A DNA stretch of 64,000 bases from an uncultured Dokdonia sp. (GTDB lineage Bacteria; Bacteroidota; Bacteroidia; Flavobacteriales; Flavobacteriaceae): positions 1-64,000 of the forward strand of contig CAJXSW010000002.1 of assembly GCA_913060645.1 (NCBI GenBank), read 5' to 3'. Under the pieces are notes generated by a model that was given only the letters and a program-made list of their open reading frames with translations, searched no databases and was not told the DNA's origin. Made by a program: the position numbers and the translations under genes. Every line of letters begins with the position of its first letter. Positions within the stretch are counted from its first letter, which is position 1. Shown piece by piece: positions 10,201 to 18,130 of the stretch.

Positions 10201-10596
10201 CTTGTCGAGCCATATATTACTGGATATTATGAGATAGGAGAAACACAACGTGCTCAAGAAATATGGAAAGAAGTTGCTGCTAAATATCAAGAGCAACTCA
10301 CCTACTTTAGCAACGTAGATGAAGAGCTTCAATACAAATATTATGAAGAGATCTTGACTAATATTGAAAAGTACAGAAGTCTTGTAGACCTTCTTATTAT
10401 AAATGATGATAGAGAACTGTTTGAAAAAGAAGCAAAAGTCTTTGATAACTACATGCGCACGTTCCCATATTTAATGGGCGATGATGACGAAGGAGAAGAA
10501 GTTCCTCAAGAATTACTTGAAACACTACCTGAACCGTCCATTGAGATCCCAGCGCAAGACAGTGTAAAAGATGAAGTACTAACAGACTTAAATTAA
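7273..10596 (+). CDS. GT117 (DUF2723) family membrane glycosyltransferase
   Basis: An 1107-residue integral membrane protein of the DUF2723/GT117 family. About a dozen hydrophobic segments precede residue ~670, and a soluble, largely helical C-terminal region with an acidic tail follows. The family signature is at the N-terminus: VEPTASFWDAGEYISTSSKLEIGHPPGAPLYQI, split here as FWDAGEY (about 35-41) and GHPPGAP (about 51-57), which resembles the GT-C aspartate loop of protein O-mannosyltransferases. Known Bacteroidota members are large GT-C proteins thought to act in envelope or protein glycosylation; substrate and lipid donor are not evident. First gene of a tight operon with a TerC-family protein (8 bp) and a polysaccharide deacetylase. 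A palindrome copy encodes KLSRKRN at about residue 283. Confidence 0.88.
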   Translation: MTDFNFAKYNKILGWAVFAIALIVYSLTVEPTASFWDAGEYISTSSKLEIGHPPGAPLYQILGAFVSIFAPDATYIALAVNYLSCLTSAFTILFMFWSLTLLITRSLTINAELITKTKQQAILASAAIGALAFAFTDSFWFNAVEAEVYAPAAVVLSLLFYLGLLWERDMHEPRGNRWLILISFIVGLSFGIHFMGLLTIPAIGLLYFFKNTEKVTAKNLIIALVIVVAILMFIFKLLLPYTLSLFGYLEVFFVNSMGLPFNSGTIIAGLLLIGLFVYGFKLSRKRNKPLLNTMLLCMLYIFIGFSSWMMLPIRANAGTTINENNPSNARSLLAYYNREQYAETKLFYGPQFTSDYSGLDPDTPYLDKPKLYEKDEALGKYVVVNEWRNAKQNLDDAHNAILPRMWSPENNANYMQYTGPLKFSIKYDPDMPEEDRQYLQDVVTQFKIDYRDGKVNYEGYDAFLKSQIGSYLDVEKPSFTANMNYMFSFQFGYMYWRYFMWNFVGRQNDIQGKGDDFNGNWISGIDFIDSMFLGPQDNLPSDVADNKARNTYFFLPLLLGLLGLLFHASKDWKRFAVLLVFFLFTGLALKVYLNERAFEPRERDYALVGSFYVFAMWIGFGVYALFDIVKDFIKPKIAMPIVAAICLLAAPVLLASQNWDDHDRSGRKTALAMAKKYLDSVDENAIIFTIGDNDTFALWYAQEIEGYRTDVRIVNTSLINTDWYYDQMKRAAYKSPPVPSSLTHDKYAASNREALFYQETKDSIIPISQWMNFVASDDPRTKVEYTKGQFFNTFPSKKVRIPVDKETVLKNKIVPMDDADQIVPYIDIELKGNVLYKNRLLMLDIIASNNWERPIYFTGGSFGDDDYLWMKDYLQLDGVAYKLIPIRTPIDPRNPYDMGRVDADKMYDIVKKWYWGNSGSLDIYHDRETRTNAITYRGNMARLVEQLLAENKPEKAKEIMDLAMEKMPVDIFEFYTLVEPYITGYYEIGETQRAQEIWKEVAAKYQEQLTYFSNVDEELQYKYYEEILTNIEKYRSLVDLLIINDDRELFEKEAKVFDNYMRTFPYLMGDDDEGEEVPQELLETLPEPSIEIPAQDSVKDEVLTDLN
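8115..8128. repeat. TTTCGCGAAA palindrome copy 5 (coding, LSRKR frame)
   Basis: GCTTTCGCGAAAGC within the GT117 gene, read as L-S-R-K-R in a cytoplasmic-type loop after a hydrophobic segment. Confidence 0.95.
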
Positions 10597-10604
10597 CCTT
10601 AACG

Positions 10605-11549
10605 ATGCAGGAGCGTATTTTACCATGGGCTTTATTAATAGGCTATATAATTATCCTACTGCTTATAGACTTTTTTGTACTTCATAAAAAAGGGACAACC
10701 ATAAGCGTTAAAAAAGCATCGTACGAGACTATCTTTTTTATAACTAATGCCCTTCTCTTTGGAGGGCTTATTTATTGGTTTTATAGCTCAGGACTAGTAG
10801 CAAATCCTTATGATTATTCTGGCACAAAAGCAGTAGTCACCTACTTAACAGGTTATCTGGTTGAGCTATCGCTCAGTGTAGATAATCTCTTTGTGATTGC
10901 TGTAATCTTCACCTCTTTTAAGATTCCAAGCCAGTTCCAACATAGACTGTTATTTTTAGGGATTTTAGGTGCCATCATATTTAGAGCACTACTTATAGGG
11001 GTAGGCATTACTCTTATTAATAAAATACCTGGAATGCATTTCATTTTTGGAGGCATCCTACTCTTTACAGCGTTTAAGATGCTTAAAGATGACCAAGAGC
11101 CTGTAGAGAATGAGGAACCAAAAGGGCTTGCGAAATGGTTTAAATTTTCAAAAATAATAGACGGAGATAATTGGATCACTACAGTAGATGGAAAGCGTGT
11201 TTTTACAGCGTTATTTGGCGCTTTGGTCACTATAGAACTCACAGACTTATTATTTGCCTTAGACAGCATACCGGCAATACTAGCTATCACAAAAGACCCA
11301 TTTATAGTATACAGTTCAAATATATTTGCAATTATGGGCTTGAGATCACTCTATTTCTTCTTAGCCAATATGCTAGAGCGATTTAAGTATCTTAAGTATA
11401 GTGTTTTTGTAATACTGCTATTTGTCGCTGCAAAACTTATTGTAGGTCATTACTATCCGTTCCCAGAATGGTTATCACTCGTTGTTATTTTTGTATGTCT
11501 AGGCGCAGGAGTTATGTACTCTCTTAGCAAAGATCAGACGCGACTATAG
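10605..11549 (+). CDS. TerC/Alx family integral membrane protein
   Basis: 314 residues with eight or nine hydrophobic segments. The TerC core is clear: VELSLSVDNLFVIAVIF and later ELTDLLFALDSIPAILAI, whose conserved acidic/Asn residues (SVDN and DLLFALDS) are thought to line the metal-ion path. Members (Alx, TerC, MeeF) are linked to manganese export and to metalation of secreted proteins. It sits 8 bp after the GT117 gene, and its stop codon abuts the ATG of the deacetylase. Export of Mn to serve metal-dependent extracytoplasmic enzymes is a possible link, but this is inference. Confidence 0.92.
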   Translation: MQERILPWALLIGYIIILLLIDFFVLHKKGTTISVKKASYETIFFITNALLFGGLIYWFYSSGLVANPYDYSGTKAVVTYLTGYLVELSLSVDNLFVIAVIFTSFKIPSQFQHRLLFLGILGAIIFRALLIGVGITLINKIPGMHFIFGGILLFTAFKMLKDDQEPVENEEPKGLAKWFKFSKIIDGDNWITTVDGKRVFTALFGALVTIELTDLLFALDSIPAILAITKDPFIVYSSNIFAIMGLRSLYFFLANMLERFKYLKYSVFVILLFVAAKLIVGHYYPFPEWLSLVVIFVCLGAGVMYSLSKDQTRL

Positions 11550-12215
11550 ATGAGCTTTTTAAAACCTTCTCGAGTGCCTTCCATATTTACTTGGTTGTAT
11601 CCAAGTTGGTATTTATGGAGCAAACCAAAAGGCAAGAAAACCATCTACCTCACCTTTGATGACGGGCCCATTCCTGAGGTGACCGATTTTGTTTTAGATA
11701 CGCTTTCGCGAAAGCGAGACAACCCCATTCCTGCTACTTTTTTTTGCATAGGGGATAATGTGCGTAAGTATCCCGATATGTTCAAAAGAATTCTTGCCGA
11801 AGGTCACGCCATAGGAAATCACACCTACAATCACTTACAGGGATGGAAAACGGATAACGATACGTATTTAAAAAACACACAGCTCGCCGAACTTGAGATG
11901 AGTAAGCATATAGAACGTAATCCTGATAGATTATCAAGTTCGCTATTTAGACCACCATATGGAAAAATAAAGCGCACTCAAGCATCTGCATTGTGCAAGA
12001 TGGGATATAAAATTGTAATGTATCGTGTAGTTGCTTATGACTGGGAATCAAGCCTTACTCCAGAAGCATGTTTACATAATGTAATTGATACTGCAAAGGA
12101 TGGAGATATTATCGTTTTTCACGACAGTGTAAAAGCATATAAGAACTTGCAGTATGCACTTCCTAAAGTTATTGAGTATTTTGAAAATGCTGGATTTAGC
12201 TTTGGGATATTATAA
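11550..12215 (+). CDS. Polysaccharide deacetylase (NodB/CE4) family protein
   Basis: 221 residues forming a NodB homology domain. Motif 1 TFDDGP places the catalytic and metal-binding Asp pair at 37-38. Motif 2 GNHTYNH gives the metal ligands His91 and His95. Motif 3 is RPPYGK, and VFHDS near the C-terminus supplies the last motif. No signal peptide is obvious; the first residues are basic/aromatic and could be a weak membrane contact. The enzyme should remove N-acetyl groups from a polysaccharide or peptidoglycan amino sugar. Start codon directly follows the TerC stop. A palindrome copy encodes TLSRKRDN at residues 51-58. Confidence 0.93.
   Translation: MSFLKPSRVPSIFTWLYPSWYLWSKPKGKKTIYLTFDDGPIPEVTDFVLDTLSRKRDNPIPATFFCIGDNVRKYPDMFKRILAEGHAIGNHTYNHLQGWKTDNDTYLKNTQLAELEMSKHIERNPDRLSSSLFRPPYGKIKRTQASALCKMGYKIVMYRVVAYDWESSLTPEACLHNVIDTAKDGDIIVFHDSVKAYKNLQYALPKVIEYFENAGFSFGIL
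11702..11715. repeat. TTTCGCGAAA palindrome copy 6 (coding, LSRKR frame)
   Basis: GCTTTCGCGAAAGC inside the deacetylase gene, read as L-S-R-K-R. Confidence 0.95.
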
Positions 12216-12220
12216 TGATG

Positions 12221-12520
12221 TTAGTAAGAATACTCTTCCATAATACCAATAATGGTATTTGCATCTAGCTCCCCGCTTTGACGCCATATCATCTCTCCGT
12301 TTTTATAAATAATAAGTGTAGGCAAAGCTTTAATGCGCAGTGCTTCGGCAAGCTTGTTATTCTTATCTACATCTATCTTAATCACTTTTCCCTTATCGCC
12401 TATTGCAGCAGCTACTTCCCTAAGTACAGGATGCATTGCCATTGAATTCTCATTCCAGTCTGTATAAAAGTCTAACAGTATCGGAATATTTACGTCTATA
12501 AGTTCTCCAAATTTTGACAT
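12221..12520 (-). CDS. Thioredoxin-fold protein lacking the CxxC motif
   Basis: 99 residues with clear thioredoxin architecture: ILLDFYTDWN (strand and active-site turn), HPVLREVAAAIGDKGKVIKIDVDKN, and the cis-proline loop LPTLIIYKNGE. The position of the catalytic WCGPC is WNENS (residues 22-26), so both redox cysteines are missing and the protein cannot be a classical disulfide reductase. It may be a binding or chaperone-type member. It follows the metallophosphoesterase on the same strand after 63 bp and converges on the deacetylase with only 5 bp between stops. Confidence 0.88.
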   Translation of the reverse strand: MSKFGELIDVNIPILLDFYTDWNENSMAMHPVLREVAAAIGDKGKVIKIDVDKNNKLAEALRIKALPTLIIYKNGEMIWRQSGELDANTIIGIMEEYSY

Positions 12521-12583
12521 GCCTATGGATTTTATTAATCAATTAAGGATTACGTGCTTAGTAAAGATAGCACATTCTTGGTA

Positions 12584-13810
12584 TTATGCGTTTGCACTAC
12601 CTTTTTTCAACTCTATAACAGTTATCTCAGGCCATATTCCTACCCTTCCAGGAAAAGCAAGATATCCAAAACCACGGTTTACATTTATATACTGCTTTGC
12701 ATCTTCATAGATACCTGCCCAGTATTTATAGCGCCACTTAACAGGACTCCATTTAAACCAACCTGGTATCTCAATACCAAATTGCATGCCATGCGTGTGA
12801 CCACTAAGCGTTAAGTGAAAATGGTCTGGATGATCTTTTACCTCAAACTCCCAGTGTGAGGGATCATGACTCATTAATATCCTAAAGTCTTCCTTATCTA
12901 GACCGCTTATTGCTTTATTAAGATCTCCTGCTTTTTTAAATCCGCCCTCACCCCAGTTTTCTACCCCTACAATTGCAAGTCGCTCACCTCCTCTTTCAAT
13001 GAAGTGATGCTCATTGAGTAATAGCCTAAAGTCCATTTCTTTTTGGATTTCTTTGAGCCTATTGAGGTTATCTATTTTTGCTTGAGGCGTAGGCCACTCT
13101 ACATAATCACCATAATCATGGTTTCCTAAGACTGAAAACTTTCCATCTTTTGCACGTAAACGAGCAAAAGAGTCTTGCCATTGATCCATCTCGCGCGCCT
13201 CATTATTAACCATATCTCCAGTAAATAAGATAGCATCACTCGCCTGCTCATTGATAAGATCTATGGCATAATTTACCTTCTCCTTATTATCAAAGCTTCC
13301 GCTATGTATGTCACTTATCTGAGTAATCTTATAACCATCAAAGGCAGCTGGAAGATCATCAAAGGTGAGTGTATACTTGAGGACTTTAAAGTTATAACGC
13401 CCTTTTATAACACCATATAATATAGATGCAAACGGAATTGCTGCTAGCCCTAATGCAATCTGACTTACAAATTTACGGCGGGAGGGTATTGCTTTCCCTT
13501 CTGAGCTTGTCGAGATTTTATTCACACCACCGCGTATGAGCCTAAAGATATCTTCACCAAACATGGTTGCAATAATTACTAGCTTACAAACAATGAGAAT
13601 GATAAATGACACCACGAAAAATTGCGTCAACGCACTCATGTTGCGTCGTCCACCAGTTGAGAATTGATAAATCATCCCTCCTATAATAAAAACGGTAATA
13701 AGAAAGTATAAAATGGTTCCCCAGCGGCCTTTTACAAGAAATCTAAATGCTTGATAGGCATATATATCTAAGGCAATCACAAATAGGATAATAAAAATAA
13801 ATCTGAGCAC
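12584..13810 (-). CDS. Membrane-anchored calcineurin-type metallophosphoesterase
   Basis: 408 residues starting at GTG. Three or four hydrophobic segments occupy residues 1-125. The catalytic domain follows with the full metal-binding set: DIHSGSFD, FTGDMVNNE, LGNHDYGDY and LSGHTHG. The layout resembles YkuE/YaeI-like enzymes, which act on membrane-associated phosphoesters such as lipid intermediates; substrate not determinable. A -7 promoter element lies 17 bp upstream of the GTG. The gene is separated from manA by a short gap containing a palindrome copy. Confidence 0.92.
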   Translation of the reverse strand: MLRFIFIILFVIALDIYAYQAFRFLVKGRWGTILYFLITVFIIGGMIYQFSTGGRRNMSALTQFFVVSFIILIVCKLVIIATMFGEDIFRLIRGGVNKISTSSEGKAIPSRRKFVSQIALGLAAIPFASILYGVIKGRYNFKVLKYTLTFDDLPAAFDGYKITQISDIHSGSFDNKEKVNYAIDLINEQASDAILFTGDMVNNEAREMDQWQDSFARLRAKDGKFSVLGNHDYGDYVEWPTPQAKIDNLNRLKEIQKEMDFRLLLNEHHFIERGGERLAIVGVENWGEGGFKKAGDLNKAISGLDKEDFRILMSHDPSHWEFEVKDHPDHFHLTLSGHTHGMQFGIEIPGWFKWSPVKWRYKYWAGIYEDAKQYINVNRGFGYLAFPGRVGIWPEITVIELKKGSANA

Positions 13811-13826
13811 AGTTTATGAATTTAGG

Positions 13827-13834
13827 CAAAAATA
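13827..13834 (-). promoter_or_regulatory. Promoter -7 element for the metallophosphoesterase
   Basis: TATTTTTG on the minus strand matches TAnnTTTG, ending 16 bp before the GTG start; no clear -33 TTG. Confidence 0.45.
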
Positions 13835-13899
13835 GAGGGTGAACTATTAGTAGAGTTCCGTTTCACGTTTCTTTAACTATAAAGGTATTATTTACATAC

Positions 13900-13913
13900 G
13901 CTTTCGCGAAAGC
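13900..13913. repeat. TTTCGCGAAA palindrome copy 7 (intergenic, full 20-bp form)
   Basis: The symmetry extends to TACGCTTTCGCGAAAGCGTA (13897-13916), 4 bp after the manA stop. Confidence 0.95.
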
Positions 13914-13920
13914 GTACCTA

Positions 13921-14892
13921 TCAAACAGTAACTTCTAGAATTTTTGCATGACTACTTGCAAATGAAAGTTCATTTACAACCGCCGGCAGCACTACTGTTT
14001 GTCCTTTTTTAAATGCATACACCTCATCATCACATGAGAACGTTGCACTACCATCTACACACATAAGGATTGTAAAAGAATCCTTATTACTGTAATCCCT
14101 TGTTGCTTCTCCTTCTAGGGCTAATAATGTTGTCTGGAAGTATGGTGTTTCCATGATAGACACAGCAGTGTTTACCTCCGTGTTATAAGGAGTATTGTAA
14201 GTGTCATATCCTTTTAAGTCTACAACATCGATAGCTTCCTCACTATGCAAATCTCGCAAAGCTCCTGTTTTTGCATCTATCCTATTGTAATCAAATATGC
14301 GGTAAGTAACGTCAGAGGTTTGCTGTATCTCGGCAAGTAATACTCCTGCACCTATAGCATGTACTCTACCTGTAGGTATGTGGAAGATATCGCCCTCTTT
14401 TATATATTCAGTATGTAATAGGTCAACAATGTTTCCGCTTTTTACAGCTTCTTCATATTGTTCTTTTGAGGTGTCCTCTTCAAAACCAACAATAATACTT
14501 GCATCATGATCTGCTTGCATGATATACCACATCTCATTTTTTCCAAAAGAATTATGACGCTCCTTTGCTACCTTATCATCCGGGTGAACTTGTATAGAAA
14601 GCGGAGTTTTGGCATCTAGAAACTTAATAAGCAAAGGGAAATTTGTACCAAATCTCTCAAGCACAGACGTTCCTAAAAATTGAGCTCCAAAGGTGGTAAT
14701 AAGATCATGTAACGTATTTCCAGCAAGCGCTCCGTTTGACACTTGTGTCTCGCTGCCTTCTACATCAGAAACCTCCCAAGATTCACCTATCTGATCTCCA
14801 CTAAATTCTTTATTGAGCTCTGTGCGCAACTTATCACCACCCCATAGGCGGTATTTAAAGTGTGGAGTAAAAAATAGGGGATATAGTTTCAT
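13921..14892 (-). CDS. manA: Mannose-6-phosphate isomerase, class I
   Basis: A 323-residue zinc enzyme interconverting fructose-6-phosphate and mannose-6-phosphate, the entry to GDP-mannose and other activated sugars. Motifs of the cupin-fold family are present: RLWGGDKL at the N-terminus, LIKFLDAKTPLSIQVHPDD with the metal-binding Gln/His, KNEMWYIM with the Glu ligand, and IPTGRVHAIGAGVLLAEIQQ with another His ligand. This is the short ~320-residue bacterial form. A -7 element (TATATTTG) lies 15 bp upstream. Mannose supply fits the glycosyltransferase clusters a few kb away. Confidence 0.95.
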   Translation of the reverse strand: MKLYPLFFTPHFKYRLWGGDKLRTELNKEFSGDQIGESWEVSDVEGSETQVSNGALAGNTLHDLITTFGAQFLGTSVLERFGTNFPLLIKFLDAKTPLSIQVHPDDKVAKERHNSFGKNEMWYIMQADHDASIIVGFEEDTSKEQYEEAVKSGNIVDLLHTEYIKEGDIFHIPTGRVHAIGAGVLLAEIQQTSDVTYRIFDYNRIDAKTGALRDLHSEEAIDVVDLKGYDTYNTPYNTEVNTAVSIMETPYFQTTLLALEGEATRDYSNKDSFTILMCVDGSATFSCDDEVYAFKKGQTVVLPAVVNELSFASSHAKILEVTV

Positions 14893-14907
14893 AGTTTAAT
14901 TAGGTCG

Positions 14908-14915
14908 CAAATATA
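14908..14915 (-). promoter_or_regulatory. Promoter -7 element for manA
   Basis: TATATTTG on the minus strand, 15 bp before the manA ATG. Confidence 0.5.
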
Positions 14916-14965
14916 CAGCTTACCTTAAATTTTTCTATCACTTCTATTTCTTGATTCGCTATCTG

Positions 14966-14973
14966 TATTTTTG
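14966..14973 (+). promoter_or_regulatory. Promoter -7 element for the ABC ATPase gene
   Basis: TATTTTTG matches TAnnTTTG and ends 8 bp before the ATG at 14982, so the transcript would be leaderless or nearly so. Confidence 0.5.
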
Positions 14974-14981
14974 TAAACACT

Positions 14982-15938
14982 ATGCTTGAATTAAAAGATG
15001 TACTATTTCATATTTCTAACCGATTTACAATAGGGCCTATCAACCTGTCTATCAGCCAAGGTGATCATATCGCGCTCATAGGAGAAAGTGGTTGTGGTAA
15101 GACTACCTTACTTAAAATGATTTATGGACTTTATGACCTAGATGAAGGATTTATCATGTGGAATGAAGAAAAAATCACAGGCCCAGAGGATCATCTCATA
15201 CCAGGAATGCCTTTTATTAAATATCTTTCTCAGGATTTTGACCTCATGCCTTTCACCTCGGTAGCAGAAAATATTAATAAATATTTAAGCCGACTAGAGC
15301 CTGAAACAAGTAAGGCGCGTACAGATGAGCTTATGGAAGTGGTAGAAATGACGGCGTATGCAAATGCTCATGTAAAAACACTTTCTGGAGGGCAAAAACA
15401 ACGAGTTGCACTCGCACAAACGCTAGCTAAGGAACCAGAATTACTCCTGCTAGACGAGCCATTCTCACATATAGACAACTTTAGAAAAAACAAATTACGT
15501 CGTAGGTTGTTTAGCTACTTGAAAAAACAACAAATCACCTGCCTTGTTGCCACGCATGATAGTACAGATGTACTTGCATTTATGGATAAAACAGTAGTGA
15601 TGAAAAGCGGTAGAGTAATCGCCCATAATGAGACACTAGCATTGTATAAAAATCCTCCTACGTATTATGTTGGTTCGCTTTTTGGAGATATTAATGAACT
15701 ACCTAAATCTTGGTTTTTTAAAGATTATCAAGGTGATGCTACCCTATTATTGCATCCTCACGAGATTACTACAGTACCAGATGGAAAAATAGCAACCGTT
15801 ATAGATTGCTATTTTATGGGTTCGCACTATTTGGTAACCGCTATGGTAGGAGATAAAACTGTTCTTTTTAACGCATCAGTTTCATATCCCACGCATACAG
15901 ATGTCACACTAGGCTTGAAAATTAGTACACCGAAGTAA
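14982..15938 (+). CDS. ABC transporter ATP-binding protein
   Basis: 318 residues. Walker A GESGCGKTT (34-42), Q-loop YLSQDFDLMPF, signature LSGGQKQR, Walker B LLLLDEPFSHID and switch His in VATHDS are all intact. The spacing and motif style resemble importers of the polyamine/sulfate/iron or amino-acid type. The ~80 C-terminal residues (from about 238) form a beta-rich, TOBE-like regulatory domain. No permease or binding protein is adjacent, so the transported substrate is unknown. Its 3' end overlaps the convergent GreA/B-like gene by 17 bp. Confidence 0.9.
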   Translation: MLELKDVLFHISNRFTIGPINLSISQGDHIALIGESGCGKTTLLKMIYGLYDLDEGFIMWNEEKITGPEDHLIPGMPFIKYLSQDFDLMPFTSVAENINKYLSRLEPETSKARTDELMEVVEMTAYANAHVKTLSGGQKQRVALAQTLAKEPELLLLDEPFSHIDNFRKNKLRRRLFSYLKKQQITCLVATHDSTDVLAFMDKTVVMKSGRVIAHNETLALYKNPPTYYVGSLFGDINELPKSWFFKDYQGDATLLLHPHEITTVPDGKIATVIDCYFMGSHYLVTAMVGDKTVLFNASVSYPTHTDVTLGLKISTPK

Positions 15939-16380
15939 TGGTAATATCGCTTTCGCGAAAGCGTACTACATCACCTTTTTTCTTACTCAACAATAACTGC
16001 CCCATAGGCGATGCAAGGGCTATCGCATAATAAGGCCTTCCTTCTATCTTTATTTCACCAGCCGAAACTGAGATAAAGAAACGGTTTGTAGCAGTATGAA
16101 CCACACTACCTAGGCGCACGTAGTCACTCTTTACTTTGACATCAACCTTTGATAACGCATCTTCTATCTTTCCTATTTCTTTAAGTTGCTCACCTGCTTG
16201 CTCGCGATCTATCTGTAGCATTGCCCTTCCAGTCTCATGCTTATCTCCTGCCGAACTTTTAGTTTCATCTTCTAGAGATTCCATAATATCTGCAATTACG
16301 GTTTCTACCTTATTACGACGGTTTACAATCCACTGTGTGCACTTTGTAAAGAGTTCTAATTTTATTTCTTGATGATTCAT
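15922..16380 (-). CDS. GreA/GreB-family transcript cleavage factor-like protein
   Basis: 152 residues. Residues 1-75 form a predicted coiled coil (KVETVIADIMESLEDETKSS, split around an acidic tip containing ED and DE, then DREQAGEQLKEIGKIEDALSKV). The C-terminal ~70 residues form the Gre FKBP-like domain (GSVVHTATNRFFISVSAGEI and IALASPMGQLLLSKKKGDVV). The canonical GreA C-terminal motif SPIGRALLGK is recognisable as SPMGQLLLSKK. Likely binds the RNA polymerase secondary channel or an analogous site; transcript-cleavage activity is not certain. A palindrome copy encodes RFRES near the C-terminus. Confidence 0.85.
   Translation of the reverse strand: MNHQEIKLELFTKCTQWIVNRRNKVETVIADIMESLEDETKSSAGDKHETGRAMLQIDREQAGEQLKEIGKIEDALSKVDVKVKSDYVRLGSVVHTATNRFFISVSAGEIKIEGRPYYAIALASPMGQLLLSKKKGDVVRFRESDITITSVY
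15949..15962. repeat. TTTCGCGAAA palindrome copy 8 (coding, RFRES frame)
   Basis: GCTTTCGCGAAAGC in the 3' end of the Gre-like gene, read on the minus strand as R-F-R-E-S. Confidence 0.95.
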
Positions 16381-16463
16381 AAATTACCTGCCTATGGTTA
16401 TGTGACAATAAACTTATTATACGTGTAAACACATAAAAGGTTACAATTGCTAGCTATAAAATT

Positions 16464-17576
16464 CTAAATTAAATCTGCGAGATTCTTACCTATGGTACTT
16501 CCTATGGCAACTCCCATTCCTCCTAGACGTACTCCGCAATAAGTATGTTGTGATAATTTCTTAACGATGGGCTTTTTTTGAATACCCACACCCATGATAC
16601 CACTCCATCTATGATCAATAGTATAAGGCGTATTAGGCAAAATCACCTCAGCAAGCAGTCGTTCTAATTCATTTTGAATAGGTGCTGTTTGAGACATCTC
16701 CATCGTTTCCTCTCCTTGTATGTCTAGATTTCTCCCTCCACCTAGAAGAATTCTGTTATTTATATTTCTAAAGTAATAGTACCCTTTATCGAGATGAAAA
16801 GTGCCTTTCACTTTGAGTTCTGGAATAGGATGTGTGATTAACACCTGTGCTCTAGCAGGTTTTACTTCGCTAAGTCCTAGCGTGCTTGCAAAACCATTTG
16901 TAGCAATGAAGAGCTTTTTTGTAGAGAATGTATTGTGAGCAGTTACAACTGCTACGCTCTCGGCTTCTTCTTTATAAGAGTTTACGGTCATGCCATTTAA
17001 GATAATAATTTCTTTAGCATGAGCGAGTTTGAGAAGTGCACTCATCATCATTCCCGTATCTAGCTGGCCTTCGCAATTATTAAAAATCACCTTATTTTCT
17101 ATACCATCAAAACCAAATACATCATCCTGCAGCGTGTACACTTCTTTATTAAAAATAGGAAATAGCAACTTATTTATGTGAGCTAGATTCTGTACACATT
17201 CCTCATACAGCACGGTATCATTTGAAGTGAAAAGCTCATAGCCTCCATGCTCTTGGTAGTCTATTTGTTCATCTCCAAGCATACTTCTCAACAGTTGCAA
17301 ACCTTCCACACGTTGTTTAACTAGAGAGATCACCTCTTCTTCTGAGTGTGTTTTGAGATCTTCTAGTAATTCTGAAATACTTCCAAAGCATGCAAAACCA
17401 GCATTTTTTGTACTCGCCCCATTAGGAAGTAAACCTTTTTCTAGAATAACTATTTTTGAGTTGGCATCTTTTTCGCGTAAGCGTATTGCACACATTAAAC
17501 CCACAATACCGCTGCCTACAATGGTGTAATCTACATTGTTAAACCACGATTCTCGCTCCCAGAAACTTAGATTCAT
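16464..17576 (-). CDS. FAD-dependent oxidoreductase (DAO/glycine-oxidase-like)
   Basis: 370 residues. The N-terminal dinucleotide-binding motif is VGSGIVGLMCAIRL (about 21-34), followed by the ILEKG strand end and NGASTKNAGFACFG, the flavin-contacting turn typical of D-amino-acid oxidase-fold enzymes. The C-terminal FAD-binding stretch is GVRLGGMGVAIGSTIGK. The family oxidises amines or amino acids; substrate cannot be predicted. It stands alone and is divergent from the following MORN-type gene with a 67-bp gap. A degenerate palindrome (TTTCGCGTAA, 17471-17480) lies within it. Confidence 0.9.
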   Translation of the reverse strand: MNLSFWERESWFNNVDYTIVGSGIVGLMCAIRLREKDANSKIVILEKGLLPNGASTKNAGFACFGSISELLEDLKTHSEEEVISLVKQRVEGLQLLRSMLGDEQIDYQEHGGYELFTSNDTVLYEECVQNLAHINKLLFPIFNKEVYTLQDDVFGFDGIENKVIFNNCEGQLDTGMMMSALLKLAHAKEIIILNGMTVNSYKEEAESVAVVTAHNTFSTKKLFIATNGFASTLGLSEVKPARAQVLITHPIPELKVKGTFHLDKGYYYFRNINNRILLGGGRNLDIQGEETMEMSQTAPIQNELERLLAEVILPNTPYTIDHRWSGIMGVGIQKKPIVKKLSQHTYCGVRLGGMGVAIGSTIGKNLADLI

Positions 17577-17643
17577 TAGATATTTTTCATTAAAAATACG
17601 TGTTCTATGTTAGTGCCTCAAATTTCTCTCGTCTAACACTCGT

Positions 17644-18126
17644 ATGACAGCGCAGGCAATTACTACGATCTTACTAGCTTTTATAGCATTTTCACTCCCA
17701 GAGCCGAGAATGTATAGCAAGCTATATCATGATGATGGCACCATTCAAGCAGAAGGATGGATAATGGGAGAGCAAAAGGTAAAATACTGGAAATTTTATC
17801 ACGAGAATGGAACCATCGCCGCCGAGGGACATTATCAAACTAATAAGAAATCAAAGTACTGGCATTATTACGATAATCAAGGAAAACTGACTAAGGAAGG
17901 GCATTATGAGGACGGAATTGCCCAAAATTGGTGGATTTTTTACGACCTTGCGCGCCAAGAAACTAGAAAAAGCCAGTACGTTGACAATCATTTACATGGT
18001 TTCTGTCTCGTATATAAAAACAAAAAACTTTTTAAGGTAGAAAAATACGAGAAGAATCAATTAAAAGGCGCGTGGACAAGCATACGTGATTTCCGCCGCG
18101 ATAATCCTGATGTATCACTCTACTAG
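17644..18126 (+). CDS. MORN_2-repeat protein
   Basis: 160 residues with an N-terminal hydrophobic segment (about 1-18) that could be a signal peptide or anchor. At least four repeats of the YwqK/MORN_2 type follow, each about 23 residues with a G/A-x-W-x-x-Y core: KLYHDDGTIQAEG, KFYHENGTIAAEG, HYYDNQGKLTKEG and IFYDLARQETRKS. Such repeats form beta-hairpin stacks; the biochemical function is unknown. Heads the glycosyltransferase operon, with the next start 4 bp past its stop. Confidence 0.8.
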   Translation: MTAQAITTILLAFIAFSLPEPRMYSKLYHDDGTIQAEGWIMGEQKVKYWKFYHENGTIAAEGHYQTNKKSKYWHYYDNQGKLTKEGHYEDGIAQNWWIFYDLARQETRKSQYVDNHLHGFCLVYKNKKLFKVEKYEKNQLKGAWTSIRDFRRDNPDVSLY

Positions 18127-18130
18127 CGTT

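Noticed and set aside
17471-17480. TTTCGCGTAA, a near-copy of the palindrome inside the FAD oxidoreductase gene
   Set aside because: One mismatch to the core, so not counted among the 27 exact copies; it may be a decayed or emerging copy.
18086-18130. Longer start of the GT2 gene at 18086
   Set aside because: It overlaps the MORN-type gene and the added residues are not GT2-like; the ATG at 18131 lies 4 bp past the upstream stop.
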